DNA of 64,000 bases from Hymenobacter sp. H14-R3 (GTDB lineage Bacteria > Bacteroidota > Bacteroidia > Cytophagales > Hymenobacteraceae): assembly GCF_030063445.1 (NCBI RefSeq), contig NZ_JASITD010000010.1:116854-180853 (forward strand), written 5' to 3'. The number at the start of each line of letters is the position of its first letter. The stretch's first letter is position 1. This document shows positions 34,888 through 44,381 of this stretch, in pieces. Under the pieces are notes generated by a model that had not been told where the DNA came from, did no database searches, and saw only the letters and a program-made list of their open reading frames with translations. A program made the translations under genes and the position numbers.

Positions 34888-37800
34888 ATGAAGCGCCTGC
34901 TCGCCGCCTTTTTCTGCATTACCCTCCCATTGCTGCCCGCCGGGGCCCAGACTACCAAGCCCACCGCGGCCCCGGCGGTTAAGCCAGCCGCCTCGCCCAC
35001 GCCGCCACCCGCCGGGCGCGTGGCGGGCGAAGCGCGCCCCGGCCAAGTGAGCGTGCAGCGCTACACGGGCCACCTCTCGCCCGACCCGGCCCAGTTTATT
35101 ATGGACGTGCGCACGATGATGCTGGCCAGCGGCAACGCGGGCGCGCAGGCGCTGGGCGAGCAGCTGCGCCAGCTCTGGAGCAGTAACCAGCTCACAACCA
35201 GCCAGCAAACGGCCATTGCCGCGCTGTCGCAGAAGATACTGGATAAAAAGATGCGGCCGCTGCCGCACCTCACGGCTTTTTACAGCGCGCTGGTGAGCGG
35301 TAAAACCAAGGCTAGCCTTAGCGATGGGCAGGTAGACCAGTACCTCGACGCCCTAGGCCAGTCGGTGGACAAGGATCCGCTGGCCGACACCGAAAAGTAC
35401 CTGCTTTCTACGGCTCGCGTGCTGAATGGCGGCTACCTCTACCGCTCGGGCTTTAACGCGCTGCGGGTTGCGGGCGGCAGCTTATCATTTGCTTACAAAG
35501 GAGCCGCCGCACCCGACCCCAACGCTACGTTTGAAGCTCCGGCCGCGCCCAAGCCCGCCGCCCTGCCGGCCCCCAAGCCGGCCGTTGCCACCGCTAAGCC
35601 CAAGCTAAAACCCAAACCCGTAGCTAAGAAAAAGCGCGCCAGCGACGGCTGGGACACCGCCGATATGTGGAGCGGCGGCAGCAAGGCCAGCAGCAGCAAC
35701 GACGGCTGGGGCCCGCCCATTGGCAGCACGCCTAAGAAAAAGGTAGCCAACGATGGCTGGGGTGCGCCCGCAGCCAATGATGGCTGGGGCAGCCCCGCCC
35801 CCAAGAAAAAAGCGCCGGTCAAAGCCATTGCCAAGGCCCCGGCCAAAGCGGCGGCAAAGCCCGTAGCTGCCCAGCCCACGCCCAGCGCGGCCGACTTCGA
35901 CCAGGCCAGCCAGCCCTTCGTGCCCTCGCCCAGCGCGGCCTACGATGCATATTACCCGCCCGCGGTGAGCGGCCCGGTAATCGAGCTGAAGGATGCCAAC
36001 CTGGTGGTGCGCACCGCCGGCGATTCCATTGTGATTCACAAGGTTAGCGGGGTGGCCGCGCCGGGCAGCAGCCACTTTGTGGGCACCGGCGGGCAGGTGG
36101 CCTGGACCATTAAAGGCAACCCCGTAACGGCCGACCTGGCGGGCTTCGACTTCGACCTGAGCAAGCCCGAGTTCACGGCCCAGCCCGTGACGCTTACCTA
36201 TCCCTTCCTACTCGAAGCGCCGGTGAAGGGCGCGCTCAGCTACAAGAGCGTGCGCCGCAAGGCGGGCGCTACCGAGAGCAGCTACCCGCGCTTTATCTCG
36301 CTGACTAATGATGTGAAAATCAAAGACTTGGGGCCGGGCATCAAGTACGTGGGCGGGTTGTCGCTGGCGGGTAGCACGGTGCTGTCGGCGGCGCTCGATG
36401 GCTCGTTTTCGCATCTTACTGTGAGCCAGAATGATAAGCTGCGCTTCCGGTCGGCTTCGCGCAAATTTGCGCTCGGCGACTCGGTTATCATGGCTACCGG
36501 GGCGGCGGTGGCGCTGTATGGCAGCACCGGCGACTCCATCACGCACCCCGGCGTGGAGCTGAAGTACCTGAAGACCAAGGAGGAGCTTAAGCTGCTGTAC
36601 GACAAAGGCATGTACCGCAATGCGCCGTACTCTGACTCTTACCATCAGATGGACATTCGGGCGCAGATGCTGACCTGGAACCTGCGCGAGCCCAAGATAG
36701 AATTTGCCATTATCACGACGCCCACCCAGGTTTCGGCCGATTTTGAGAGCCAGGATTTCTTTTCCAACACCCGCTACCAGCAGCTCAAGAGCATCAACCA
36801 CCTGCACCCGCTGCAAATGCTGCTGGGCTACAGCATCACCCACGGCCACGGCAGCGTGCTCAACGTGCACGACGTGGCGGTGGCTACTAAAACCAACGAG
36901 GACAACCTGCGCTCGGCCATCAGCGGGCTGGCCCGCGACGGCTACGTGGACATCAGGCCGCAAACCAACGAAGTGGTGCTGCTGCGCAAGGCCCGCCACT
37001 ACGTGGGCGCGGCCCGCGACAAAAAGGACTTCGACCACATCAACATCAAGTCGCTGAGCGGCTCGGGGCGTAGCGCCACCCTCAACCTCACCAGCAACCA
37101 GTTGTTGGTGCGGGGCGTGAAGGAATTCAGCTTTTCCGACGACTCGGCGGCCGTGTCGGTGCAGCCTGATAGCAACCTGATTCGGCTGGAGCGCAACCGC
37201 ACCATGAAGTTTGGGGGCCGCATCAAGTCCTCCGTCTATGGCTTTAAGGGCCACGACTATGAGTTTGATTATGACGGGTATTATATTGATATGCCCCGCA
37301 TCGACTCGCTCACCATTCGCACTAAGCGCAAGAGGGCGACCAGCAAAAATATTGCCGCCGACGAAGCGCCGCCCACCGACTTTGTGCTCACCAACAAGGG
37401 CAAGTACCAGAGCGGCCGGCTCTACCTCAACGACCCCGCCAACCGCTCGGGCCGCAAGAAAATAGCCAAGTACCCATCGTTCAACTCCACGTCGGGGGCC
37501 TACGTGTACTTCAACAAGCCCGACGTGCTGGGCGGGGTGTACGACACCACCACCTACTTCGACGTGCCGCCCTTCAGCTTCGACTCAATGGGCACGGGCC
37601 GGTCGCGCGGCAACTTTGTGGGTGTGTTTCACAGCCCGGCGCTGCCGCCCATCAAAACGGCGCTTACTACGCAGCCCGATGGCTCGATGGGCTTTGTGCA
37701 CACCGTGCCGGCCGGGGGCTACCCCATGTACGGGGGCAAGGGCCGGCTGTCGGCCGGGGCCAAAGTGCGCCTGAACAAGGACGGCTTGCAGTCGAACGGC

Positions 37801-40632
37801 ACCGTAACCTACCTGGGCGCTACCATGCAAAGCGACCGCTTTGTGATGTACAGCGACTCGCTCACCGGCGAGGGCAAAACCGGGGGCATTGCGGCGGGCC
37901 CCAACACGCCCAAGGTGGTGCTGCCGCCCGGCTACCTCATCAACTGGCGCGCCCGCACCGACTCGCTGCACCTGCGCACGCCCCCGGGCGGGGCCTCGGC
38001 CAAGCTCTATGCCGACCATACCTTTAAGGGCTCGCTGCTGCTCACGCCCCAGGTGGTGGGCGGGGCCGGCCGCCTCGATGGCCCGCAGAGCTACGTGCGC
38101 TCCGAAAGCCTGGTGTTTAAGAACGACGTGTACTCGGCCGATAAGGCCTTGCTGAGCCTCAAGTCGTCGCAGGCGGGCAAGCCCGCCCTCATTGCCGACG
38201 ACGTAAAGCTCACCTACGACCTCAAGCGCAGCTACGCTGAGTTTACCCGTGAAGAAGGCAGCAAGGCCCCCATCGACCTGCCTTACACCGATTTTCAAAC
38301 CTCGCTCAGTAGTGGGCGCTGGGACTTTAAGAAGAAGCAGGTGCTGCTGCGCGCCACCGGGGCCGACTCGGCCCAGTCATCCTTCGTGTCGAAGCTGCCC
38401 GAGCAGCACGGCCTCAAGTTCCGGGCTGCTGCTGCCTCCTACGACCTAGCCAAGTACAAGCTGCAGGCGAAGGGCGTGCCCTACATCGCCATTGCCGACT
38501 CGTGGGTGCTGCCCGATTCGGGCAAGGTGGCCGTGCTGCCGGGTGGCAAGTTTCAGCCAATGAAGCGCGCCCGGGTGCTGATGGACTCCGTGGCAAAGTT
38601 TCACGAGCTCTACCTTGGCAACCTCACCATCAAGTCGCGGGTCGAGTTTGTGGGCCAGGCCAAGTACACGTTTAAGTACGCCAACGGCGATTCGGTAGCG
38701 CTGACGTTCAGCGATTTTCGGCCCGACTCGTCGGCCTTCAAGCCCCTGGCCGCCGGTATGGTCGCCAAAAAGCGCGGGCTGTTTGGCAGCCAGCCCACCC
38801 AGAGCGTGGTGCCTACTCACGGCGGCGTTACGCTAACGGGGGCCGCCACGGTGCAGGCTACCGACAAGTTCAACCTGGCCCCGCGCATTGCCTACCGCGG
38901 CGAGGTAACGCTGAACTCGCAGCGACGGGGCCTGGCTTTTGAGGGCGAGATAAAGCTGGCCATCAGCAAGAATGCCGCCTCCGCGGAGTGGGTAGCTATG
39001 CGCGACACCGTGAACCCCAAGAATATTGCTATTAAGCTCGAAGACGTGAAGGGGGAGGATAGCGCGCCCCTCACGGCCGGCATAATGGGCAGCGACGAAG
39101 CGCCCGGGCTGTACCCGCTCTACTTTGGGTCATTGGCCGCCACCTCCGACCATCCTATCTTTCAGGTAGATGGCACCCTGCGCTACGATACCAAAAACGG
39201 GGTGTACTCGCTCAGCCGCGCCGATTTTGCCGACCCCAACCAGTACGAGGGCGCTACCCTCAGCTTTGCCGAGGCCACCAACAACCTCAGCTGGCGCGGC
39301 CCGCTCAGGCTGCTGACCACCGAGAAGAACTTCACCATTGCCGGGGCCGCCGTTGGCACGGCCCACCCCGACTCGGCTGCCTACCGCATGCATGCGCTGC
39401 TGGGCTTTGATATCGTGATGCCCCCCAAAGCAGTGGAGGCCATGGCCGCGAGCATGACCAAGCTCACCAAGTATGCGGGCGAAGCCATTGGCAATGCGCC
39501 CGATGATATCTACAACGTGGCCCAGCTGGGCGGCAACCAGGCGGCCCGCAACTTTGCCGACCACAAGATGGGCGCCGCCCCCGACGCTCTCCAGAAGCTC
39601 TCGCCCAAGCTGCTGCACACACTGGTTATTAACCGGGCCGACCTGCGCTGGAACGCCAAGGAGCGCGCCTGGTACTCGGTGGGCCGCCTGGGGCTGGGCG
39701 GCGTGGGCAAGCAGCCCTTCAACGCCCTCATGGACGGCTTGCTCGAAGTGAAGCGCGTAGATGGCCAGGACTACGTAGAGCTCTACTTGGAGCCCTCGCC
39801 CGGCGTGTTTTACTACCTGCGCTACGAAAAGAACGTGCTCGTGACGCAATCGCTCGACGAAAAGTATAACTACGCCATCAGCTCGAAGGCGAAGTACGAT
39901 TATAACTCCGCGACGGAATATGGGGTCTTCGTTGGCGAATTTGACGAGGTAGAAGCCTTCCGCACGCGCTTCCGCCGCACCTACCTCAACGAGTCGGACA
40001 AGGAGGCTACGGCCCGCCGCAAAGCCAACGCCGCCATTGAAGAAAAGCTGGCCCAAGAGAAAGCCGCTGAGGAAGAAGCCGCCGCCGCCGCCGCCGAAGC
40101 CAAGAAAAATAAGAAGCGCAAGCCCAACGAAGAAGCCACCGACGACCCGGCGGCCGACCCCAACGCCCTCAGCGAGCCCGCGCCCGCGCCCACCAAGAAG
40201 AAAAAGGGCAAGGACAACGACCCCTTTGGCGATGGCGTGATGGAGCCCGCCCCCGAACCCGTCAAGAAGAAGAAAAAGGGCAAGGACAACGACCCCTTTG
40301 GCGATGGCGTGATAACCCCGGCCGTGGCCCCCAAGCCCGCCGCCCCGGCCACCCCCAAGCCGGCGCCCAAGCCGGTTGCTGCCCCCGTGCCGACGCCGCC
40401 CCCAGCCTCGGCCCCGGAGCCAGTAGCAACGCCGGCGCCCACCCCGGCCCCGGAGCCAGTAGCAACGCCGGCGCCCGAGCCCGTAGCCCCGCCGGCTGCG
40501 GAGCCCGCCAAGCCAGCAAAGGCGGCCCCCGCCGAGCCCGACCCCAACGCCGAGCCGGGGGCTGAGCCGGATAAAAAGGCCAGGAAAAAGAAGAAGAAAA
40601 ATACCGAAGACGACCCCTTCGGCGACTCCTAA
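34888..40632 (+). CDS. giant exported protein of unknown function
   Basis: A 1914-residue protein with an ATG at 34888 and a signal peptide ending PAGAQ. Residues about 200-340 are low complexity: Pro/Ala/Lys runs and four DGW repeats (SDGWD, then NDGWG three times). A very long beta-rich region follows to about 1700. Within it, about residues 635-705 resemble a winged helix (DVAVATKTNEDNLRSAIS, DGYVDIR, EVVLLRK), odd for an exported protein. The C-terminus from about 1720 is charged, with two KKKGKDNDPFGDG repeats and a terminal DDPFGDS, separated by Pro/Ala repeats. No known domain can be named. Related very large proteins may exist in Cytophagales, but this needs a search. Confidence 0.85.
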   Translation: MKRLLAAFFCITLPLLPAGAQTTKPTAAPAVKPAASPTPPPAGRVAGEARPGQVSVQRYTGHLSPDPAQFIMDVRTMMLASGNAGAQALGEQLRQLWSSNQLTTSQQTAIAALSQKILDKKMRPLPHLTAFYSALVSGKTKASLSDGQVDQYLDALGQSVDKDPLADTEKYLLSTARVLNGGYLYRSGFNALRVAGGSLSFAYKGAAAPDPNATFEAPAAPKPAALPAPKPAVATAKPKLKPKPVAKKKRASDGWDTADMWSGGSKASSSNDGWGPPIGSTPKKKVANDGWGAPAANDGWGSPAPKKKAPVKAIAKAPAKAAAKPVAAQPTPSAADFDQASQPFVPSPSAAYDAYYPPAVSGPVIELKDANLVVRTAGDSIVIHKVSGVAAPGSSHFVGTGGQVAWTIKGNPVTADLAGFDFDLSKPEFTAQPVTLTYPFLLEAPVKGALSYKSVRRKAGATESSYPRFISLTNDVKIKDLGPGIKYVGGLSLAGSTVLSAALDGSFSHLTVSQNDKLRFRSASRKFALGDSVIMATGAAVALYGSTGDSITHPGVELKYLKTKEELKLLYDKGMYRNAPYSDSYHQMDIRAQMLTWNLREPKIEFAIITTPTQVSADFESQDFFSNTRYQQLKSINHLHPLQMLLGYSITHGHGSVLNVHDVAVATKTNEDNLRSAISGLARDGYVDIRPQTNEVVLLRKARHYVGAARDKKDFDHINIKSLSGSGRSATLNLTSNQLLVRGVKEFSFSDDSAAVSVQPDSNLIRLERNRTMKFGGRIKSSVYGFKGHDYEFDYDGYYIDMPRIDSLTIRTKRKRATSKNIAADEAPPTDFVLTNKGKYQSGRLYLNDPANRSGRKKIAKYPSFNSTSGAYVYFNKPDVLGGVYDTTTYFDVPPFSFDSMGTGRSRGNFVGVFHSPALPPIKTALTTQPDGSMGFVHTVPAGGYPMYGGKGRLSAGAKVRLNKDGLQSNGTVTYLGATMQSDRFVMYSDSLTGEGKTGGIAAGPNTPKVVLPPGYLINWRARTDSLHLRTPPGGASAKLYADHTFKGSLLLTPQVVGGAGRLDGPQSYVRSESLVFKNDVYSADKALLSLKSSQAGKPALIADDVKLTYDLKRSYAEFTREEGSKAPIDLPYTDFQTSLSSGRWDFKKKQVLLRATGADSAQSSFVSKLPEQHGLKFRAAAASYDLAKYKLQAKGVPYIAIADSWVLPDSGKVAVLPGGKFQPMKRARVLMDSVAKFHELYLGNLTIKSRVEFVGQAKYTFKYANGDSVALTFSDFRPDSSAFKPLAAGMVAKKRGLFGSQPTQSVVPTHGGVTLTGAATVQATDKFNLAPRIAYRGEVTLNSQRRGLAFEGEIKLAISKNAASAEWVAMRDTVNPKNIAIKLEDVKGEDSAPLTAGIMGSDEAPGLYPLYFGSLAATSDHPIFQVDGTLRYDTKNGVYSLSRADFADPNQYEGATLSFAEATNNLSWRGPLRLLTTEKNFTIAGAAVGTAHPDSAAYRMHALLGFDIVMPPKAVEAMAASMTKLTKYAGEAIGNAPDDIYNVAQLGGNQAARNFADHKMGAAPDALQKLSPKLLHTLVINRADLRWNAKERAWYSVGRLGLGGVGKQPFNALMDGLLEVKRVDGQDYVELYLEPSPGVFYYLRYEKNVLVTQSLDEKYNYAISSKAKYDYNSATEYGVFVGEFDEVEAFRTRFRRTYLNESDKEATARRKANAAIEEKLAQEKAAEEEAAAAAAEAKKNKKRKPNEEATDDPAADPNALSEPAPAPTKKKKGKDNDPFGDGVMEPAPEPVKKKKKGKDNDPFGDGVITPAVAPKPAAPATPKPAPKPVAAPVPTPPPASAPEPVATPAPTPAPEPVATPAPEPVAPPAAEPAKPAKAAPAEPDPNAEPGAEPDKKARKKKKKNTEDDPFGDS

Positions 40633-40637
40633 TCCAG

Positions 40638-40664
40638 ATGCCCCGGAGCCTACCTCCGGGGCAT
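40638..40664. terminator. terminator after the giant gene
   Basis: ATGCCCCGGA pairs with TCCGGGGCAT around GCCTACC. It is followed by a T-rich stretch that also holds the plsY promoter box. Confidence 0.75.
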
Positions 40665-40666
40665 CT

Positions 40667-40674
40667 TACTTTTG
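40667..40674 (+). promoter_or_regulatory. -7 promoter box of plsY, leaderless arrangement
   Basis: TACTTTTG fits TAnnTTTG exactly and ends only 4 bases before the plsY ATG. Transcription would start at or very near the first codon. Confidence 0.5.
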
Positions 40675-40678
40675 CCCC

Positions 40679-41317
40679 ATGTTCGTTATTATTCTGGCGC
40701 TGCTTGCCGCTTATTTGCTCGGTTCCATTCCTACGGCTTTGTGGGTGGGGCGCGCCTTTTTTAACCTTGCTGATATTCGGGAGCACGGCTCTGGCAACGC
40801 GGGCGCCACCAACACTTTTCGGGTGTTAGGCAAAAAAGCCGGCACCTTTGTGCTGCTGGTCGATGCCTTTAAGGGCTTCGCGGCTGCCTGGTTTCTGCCC
40901 AATTTTCTGCTCAGCCAGGGCGTTATTACCCCCGAAAACCTATTCTATTTCCGGCTGGCGTGCGGCGTGCTGGCGGTGGTGGGCCACATTTACCCGGTGC
41001 TGGCCCAGTTTCGGGGTGGCAAGGGCGTGGCCACCATCCTGGGTATGATGCTGGCCATTGCGCCGGCCACCGTGGGTGTGGCCCTACTGGTGTTTCTGGT
41101 GGTGCTGGGCACCACGCGCTACGTGTCGCTGAGCAGCATGAGCGCCGGCGTGGTGTTTGCCTTCTTGCAGCTGCTGCCCGCGTTTCGGCCCGTCAATTCG
41201 TTGCAAATCTGGTTCGGCTTTCTGCTGGCGGCCATGCTCATCTACACCCACCGCGCCAACATTGGCCGCCTGCGGGCCGGCACCGAGAGCCGCGTGCCGC
41301 TGTGGGGTAAGCGGTAG
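40679..41317 (+). CDS. plsY: glycerol-3-phosphate acyltransferase PlsY
   Basis: A 212-residue integral membrane enzyme that transfers acyl groups from acyl-phosphate to glycerol 3-phosphate, the first step in phospholipid synthesis. The three motifs are HGSGNAGATNTFR, FRGGKGVATILG and ANIGRLRAGTES. Several hydrophobic segments and length fit the family. A promoter box ends 4 bases before the ATG. Confidence 0.96.
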   Translation: MFVIILALLAAYLLGSIPTALWVGRAFFNLADIREHGSGNAGATNTFRVLGKKAGTFVLLVDAFKGFAAAWFLPNFLLSQGVITPENLFYFRLACGVLAVVGHIYPVLAQFRGGKGVATILGMMLAIAPATVGVALLVFLVVLGTTRYVSLSSMSAGVVFAFLQLLPAFRPVNSLQIWFGFLLAAMLIYTHRANIGRLRAGTESRVPLWGKR

Positions 41318-41374
41318 CTTATATTATCTTAAATAGCTGTTAGCCAAATAATTGAAAAAATAAGTGTATTCTAA

Positions 41375-41935
41375 ATGAGCGTTTCTTTTCCCCAGTTCGA
41401 AACCCCACGCCTTGTGTTGCGCGCCTTCACCCCGGCCGATGTGCCGCACTTGGTAGAGCTGGCTGGCAACTACGAAGTAGCCAAAAACACGCTCAATATT
41501 CCGCATCCCTACCACGAGGAAGATGCCCGGCGCTGGGTGCAGTTAACTCAGGAAAACTACCAGCAGCGGGTCGGCTATGCCTTTGCCATTGAGCTACGGG
41601 CCACCGGCAAGCTGGTGGGTGGCATCGGCCTCACGCTCCAGGCGCGCTTCGACCGCGCCGAGGCGGGCTACTGGCTGGGGCAGGCGTACTGGGGCCAAGG
41701 CCTGGCCAGCGAGGCGCTGGCTGCCCTGCTGGGCTTCGGCTTTGGTACGCTGGGGCTGCATAAAATAGTTGCCACCCACCTAGTCGACAACCCTGCCTCG
41801 GGCCGGGTTATGCTCAAAAATGGCATGGTGAAGGAGGGCGAGCTGGTGCAGCACACCAAGCGCGACGGCCACTACCACGACCTCTGGCAGTACCGCCTGC
41901 TGCGCGCCGAGTATGCGCCGGTGGCGCCGGCCTAA
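41375..41935 (+). CDS. GNAT-family acetyltransferase (RimJ/RimL type)
   Basis: A 186-residue N-acetyltransferase. The opening FETPRLVLRAFTPADVP and the acetyl-CoA motif GYWLGQAYWGQGLASEAL are standard for the RimJ/RimL group that acetylates ribosomal protein or peptide N-termini. NPASGRVMLKNGMVKEG fits the later motif. The real substrate is unknown. Single gene after plsY. Confidence 0.9.
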   Translation: MSVSFPQFETPRLVLRAFTPADVPHLVELAGNYEVAKNTLNIPHPYHEEDARRWVQLTQENYQQRVGYAFAIELRATGKLVGGIGLTLQARFDRAEAGYWLGQAYWGQGLASEALAALLGFGFGTLGLHKIVATHLVDNPASGRVMLKNGMVKEGELVQHTKRDGHYHDLWQYRLLRAEYAPVAPA

Positions 41936-42154
41936 ACGCCGGCAGCCGCTGCGGGCACCCGGCCAAGACAAGGCCTGCTCCCTATGCCAGGGTTTTCGGC
42001 GCTGGGCGGCGGCCATTCTTTCGGGGTGGTGGCGGCCTTGGCCGCGCGAACTATGCTGTGCTGGTTGCGTGTAAGTGGCAGCTAAAGAGCGCACTACTGC
42101 TAAGGCCCGCAAAACGCCCAGTGGGCCTGCGGTAAGCCCCAATTTTCAGCAGCC

Positions 42155-42162
42155 TACTTTTG
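42155..42162 (+). promoter_or_regulatory. -7 promoter box of the M20 peptidase gene
   Basis: TACTTTTG fits TAnnTTTG exactly, 26 bases before the ATG at 42189. The rest of the 250-base gap from 41935 shows no gene or repeat. Confidence 0.45.
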
Positions 42163-42188
42163 TCCTTCCATTTATTCAATTCCACCCT

Positions 42189-43559
42189 ATGCCCGCGCCC
42201 GCTTACCTTACTCAGCATCAAAATCGCTTTCTCGAAGAACTACTCGACTGGCTCCGCATCCCCTCGGTATCGGCCGACCCCAAGTTTCACGGCGACGTGC
42301 TCAAGGCCGCCGATTTCCTGAAAATAAAGCTGGAAGAAGCTGGTGCTCAAAACGTGGAGCTGTGCCCCACCGCCGGTAACCCCATCGTGTACGGCGAGTA
42401 TTTTGTGGGTGCCGACCGGCCCACCGTGCTCGTGTATGGCCACTACGACGTGCAGCCCGCCGACCCCTACGAGCTGTGGACCTCGCCGCCCTTCGAGCCC
42501 GTCATCAAGGACGAAAAAATATACGCCCGTGGGGCCTGCGACGACAAAGGCCAGGTGTACATGCACGTGAAGGCCCTCGAAATGATGCTGCGCGACGGCG
42601 GTAAGGGTGCCCCCTGCAACCTGAAATTCATGTTTGAAGGCGAGGAAGAAGTAGGCTCCAACAACCTGGGCATCTTCGTGCAGGAAAATAAGGCGAAGCT
42701 GCAAGCCGACGTAATTCTCATTTCCGACACCGGAATTTTGGCCAACGACGTGCCTAGCATCGAGGTGGGCCTGCGCGGCCTCACCTACCACGAAGTGGAA
42801 GTAACCGGCCCCAACCGCGACCTGCATTCCGGCCTCTACGGCGGCGCGGTGATGAACCCCATCAACGCGCTCTGCGACATGATTAGCAGCCTGCACGACG
42901 AAAATCGCCGCATCACCATCCCCGCATTTTACGACAACGTGGATGAACTGCGCGCCGATGAGCGCGCCGAAATGGCCCAGGCCCCGTTCTCCGAAACCGA
43001 GTTTGAGCAGAGCATTGGCCTGTCTGCCGCCGTGGGCGAGGCCGGCTATACCACACCCGAGCGCACCAGCATCCGGCCTACGCTCGATGTCAACGGCATT
43101 TGGGGCGGTTACACCGGCGAGGGTGCCAAAACGGTAATTGCCAGCAAGGCCTACGCCAAAATATCCATGCGCTTGGTACCCCACCAAACCAGCGCCGAGA
43201 TTACCGCCCTCTTTCAGGCGCACTTCGCCAGCATTGCGCCCGCCGGCATCACCGTGAAGGTGACGCCCCACCACGGCGGCGAGCCCGTGGTAACGCCCAC
43301 CGACTCGGCCGCCTACCGCGCCGCGGCCAGGGCGCTCGAAACTACCTTCGGCAAGAAGCCGGTGCCTACCCGCGGCGGCGGCTCCATCCCCATCGTGGCC
43401 ATGTTCAAAACCGAGCTGGGCCTCGATTCGGTACTGCTCGGCTTCGGGCTCGATAGCGACGCCATCCACTCGCCCAACGAAAGCTTCGGGGTATTCAATT
43501 TCCTCAAAGGCATCGAAACCATCCCTGAGTTTTATAAGGAATACGCCGCGGCCAACTAA
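42189..43559 (+). CDS. M20-family dipeptidase
   Basis: A 456-residue zinc peptidase of the M20A group. Metal and catalytic residues are visible: VYGHYDVQPADPYELW (His and Asp), RGACDDKGQ (bridging Asp), FEGEEEVGS (catalytic Glu), SDTGI (Asp) and DLHSGLYGG (the dimerisation-domain His). Terminal SDAIHSPNESF supplies the last metal His. Start ATG 42189 matches the family, and the extra frame back to 42075 is not family-like. Probably a cytoplasmic dipeptidase with broad specificity. Confidence 0.94.
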   Translation: MPAPAYLTQHQNRFLEELLDWLRIPSVSADPKFHGDVLKAADFLKIKLEEAGAQNVELCPTAGNPIVYGEYFVGADRPTVLVYGHYDVQPADPYELWTSPPFEPVIKDEKIYARGACDDKGQVYMHVKALEMMLRDGGKGAPCNLKFMFEGEEEVGSNNLGIFVQENKAKLQADVILISDTGILANDVPSIEVGLRGLTYHEVEVTGPNRDLHSGLYGGAVMNPINALCDMISSLHDENRRITIPAFYDNVDELRADERAEMAQAPFSETEFEQSIGLSAAVGEAGYTTPERTSIRPTLDVNGIWGGYTGEGAKTVIASKAYAKISMRLVPHQTSAEITALFQAHFASIAPAGITVKVTPHHGGEPVVTPTDSAAYRAAARALETTFGKKPVPTRGGGSIPIVAMFKTELGLDSVLLGFGLDSDAIHSPNESFGVFNFLKGIETIPEFYKEYAAAN

Positions 43560-43583
43560 AGCATAAGCTTGTTTGTGGCACAA

Positions 43584-43622
43584 ACAAGGCCCGCTCTTCT
43601 AAATGAAGAGCGGGCCTTGTTA
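43584..43622. terminator. bidirectional terminator
   Basis: ACAAGGCCCGCTCTTC pairs with GAAGAGCGGGCCTTGT around TAAAT, with a T-rich end, between two convergent genes. Confidence 0.9.
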
Positions 43623-43646
43623 TATTCGTAGTATGCTGATAATAAG

Positions 43647-44255
43647 TTAGTTGAACGAATAGGTGGCGTAGAGCTGAAATGCGCTGTTGCGCTGCCGCGG
43701 CTGCACCGTGACGTTGCCAACAGTAGAAGAGTTTGGGAAGCTGGTGAAGGCCCCGTTGTAGCGCAGGCCTACGCCCAAGCCATGCTTAAGCTGGTAGCCC
43801 AAGCCCGCCAGATAGCCAAAATCAACCGATTTGTAGCTGTTTTTTACGTCAACCGATACGCTGCCACTTTCCGCTTTTGCGGCCACCAGGAACCCTACCT
43901 GCGGGCCAGCCTCGAAGAAAAAACCGTCGGTGTTGACGTGGAAAGCCAGCGGCACATCTACGTAGTGCAAGCGGATGCCCGCATCACTGTTGTTAGTGTA
44001 TTTGGCCCCCTTTTGCGAGTAGAGTAGCTCGGGCTGAAAGGCAAACAGCTTGGCAAAGCCAATATTGGCAAACACGCCCGCGTTGAAGCCAAAGCGATTA
44101 GCAAACCTATTTCCGGCATCGGGCCCCACAAAATTGGTGAGCGAAGCGCCTGCCTTAACACCCAGCGATACGTTGCCGCCGCGGCCGCGGTACTGCGCCT
44201 GGGCCGCCGTGCTCAGGCCAAGGCCGAGGGTAAGCAATAGAATAGTCTTCTTCAT
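43647..44255 (-). CDS. small outer membrane beta-barrel protein
   Basis: A 202-residue exported protein with signal peptide MKKTILLLTLGLGLSTAAQAQ. The barrel pattern runs through GVKAGASLTNFVG, FGFNAGVFANIGF, FAFQPELLYSQKGAKY and HYVDVPLAFHVN to a terminal aromatic strand (FQLYATYSFN). It is of the OMP_b-brl type found in many copies in Bacteroidetes. Function is unknown. It shares layout with the following gene on the same strand but is separated by a terminator. An exact TAGCTTTG box lies at 44290-44297. Confidence 0.85.
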   Translation of the reverse strand: MKKTILLLTLGLGLSTAAQAQYRGRGGNVSLGVKAGASLTNFVGPDAGNRFANRFGFNAGVFANIGFAKLFAFQPELLYSQKGAKYTNNSDAGIRLHYVDVPLAFHVNTDGFFFEAGPQVGFLVAAKAESGSVSVDVKNSYKSVDFGYLAGLGYQLKHGLGVGLRYNGAFTSFPNSSTVGNVTVQPRQRNSAFQLYATYSFN

Positions 44256-44289
44256 AAAGTAGCAGTAGTTACAGAAATGGTTGAGCAGG

Positions 44290-44297
44290 CAAAGCTA
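44290..44297 (-). promoter_or_regulatory. -7 promoter box of the barrel gene
   Basis: On the minus strand TAGCTTTG fits TAnnTTTG, 34 bases before the ATG at 44255. Confidence 0.45.
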
Positions 44298-44328
44298 CGG
44301 CCCGGCCTCAAACGAGCCTCATGAACGC

Positions 44329-44363
44329 AAAAACGCCAGCCTTCTTGCGAGAGCTGGCGTTTT
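44329..44363. terminator. terminator between the two barrel genes
   Basis: AAAACGCCAGC pairs with GCTGGCGTTTT across a 12-base loop, followed by a T-run on the minus strand side. Confidence 0.85.
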
Positions 44364-44381
44364 CAGATAATAAACTGCTAC

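Noticed and set aside
35641..35800. DGW repeats as a tandem DNA repeat locus
   Set aside because: The repeats are short and conserved at protein level, with differing codons and spacing. They look like coding repeats, not a satellite.
41936..42188. Possible small gene before the M20 peptidase
   Set aside because: Open frames are short and unlike proteins. Only a promoter box is supported.
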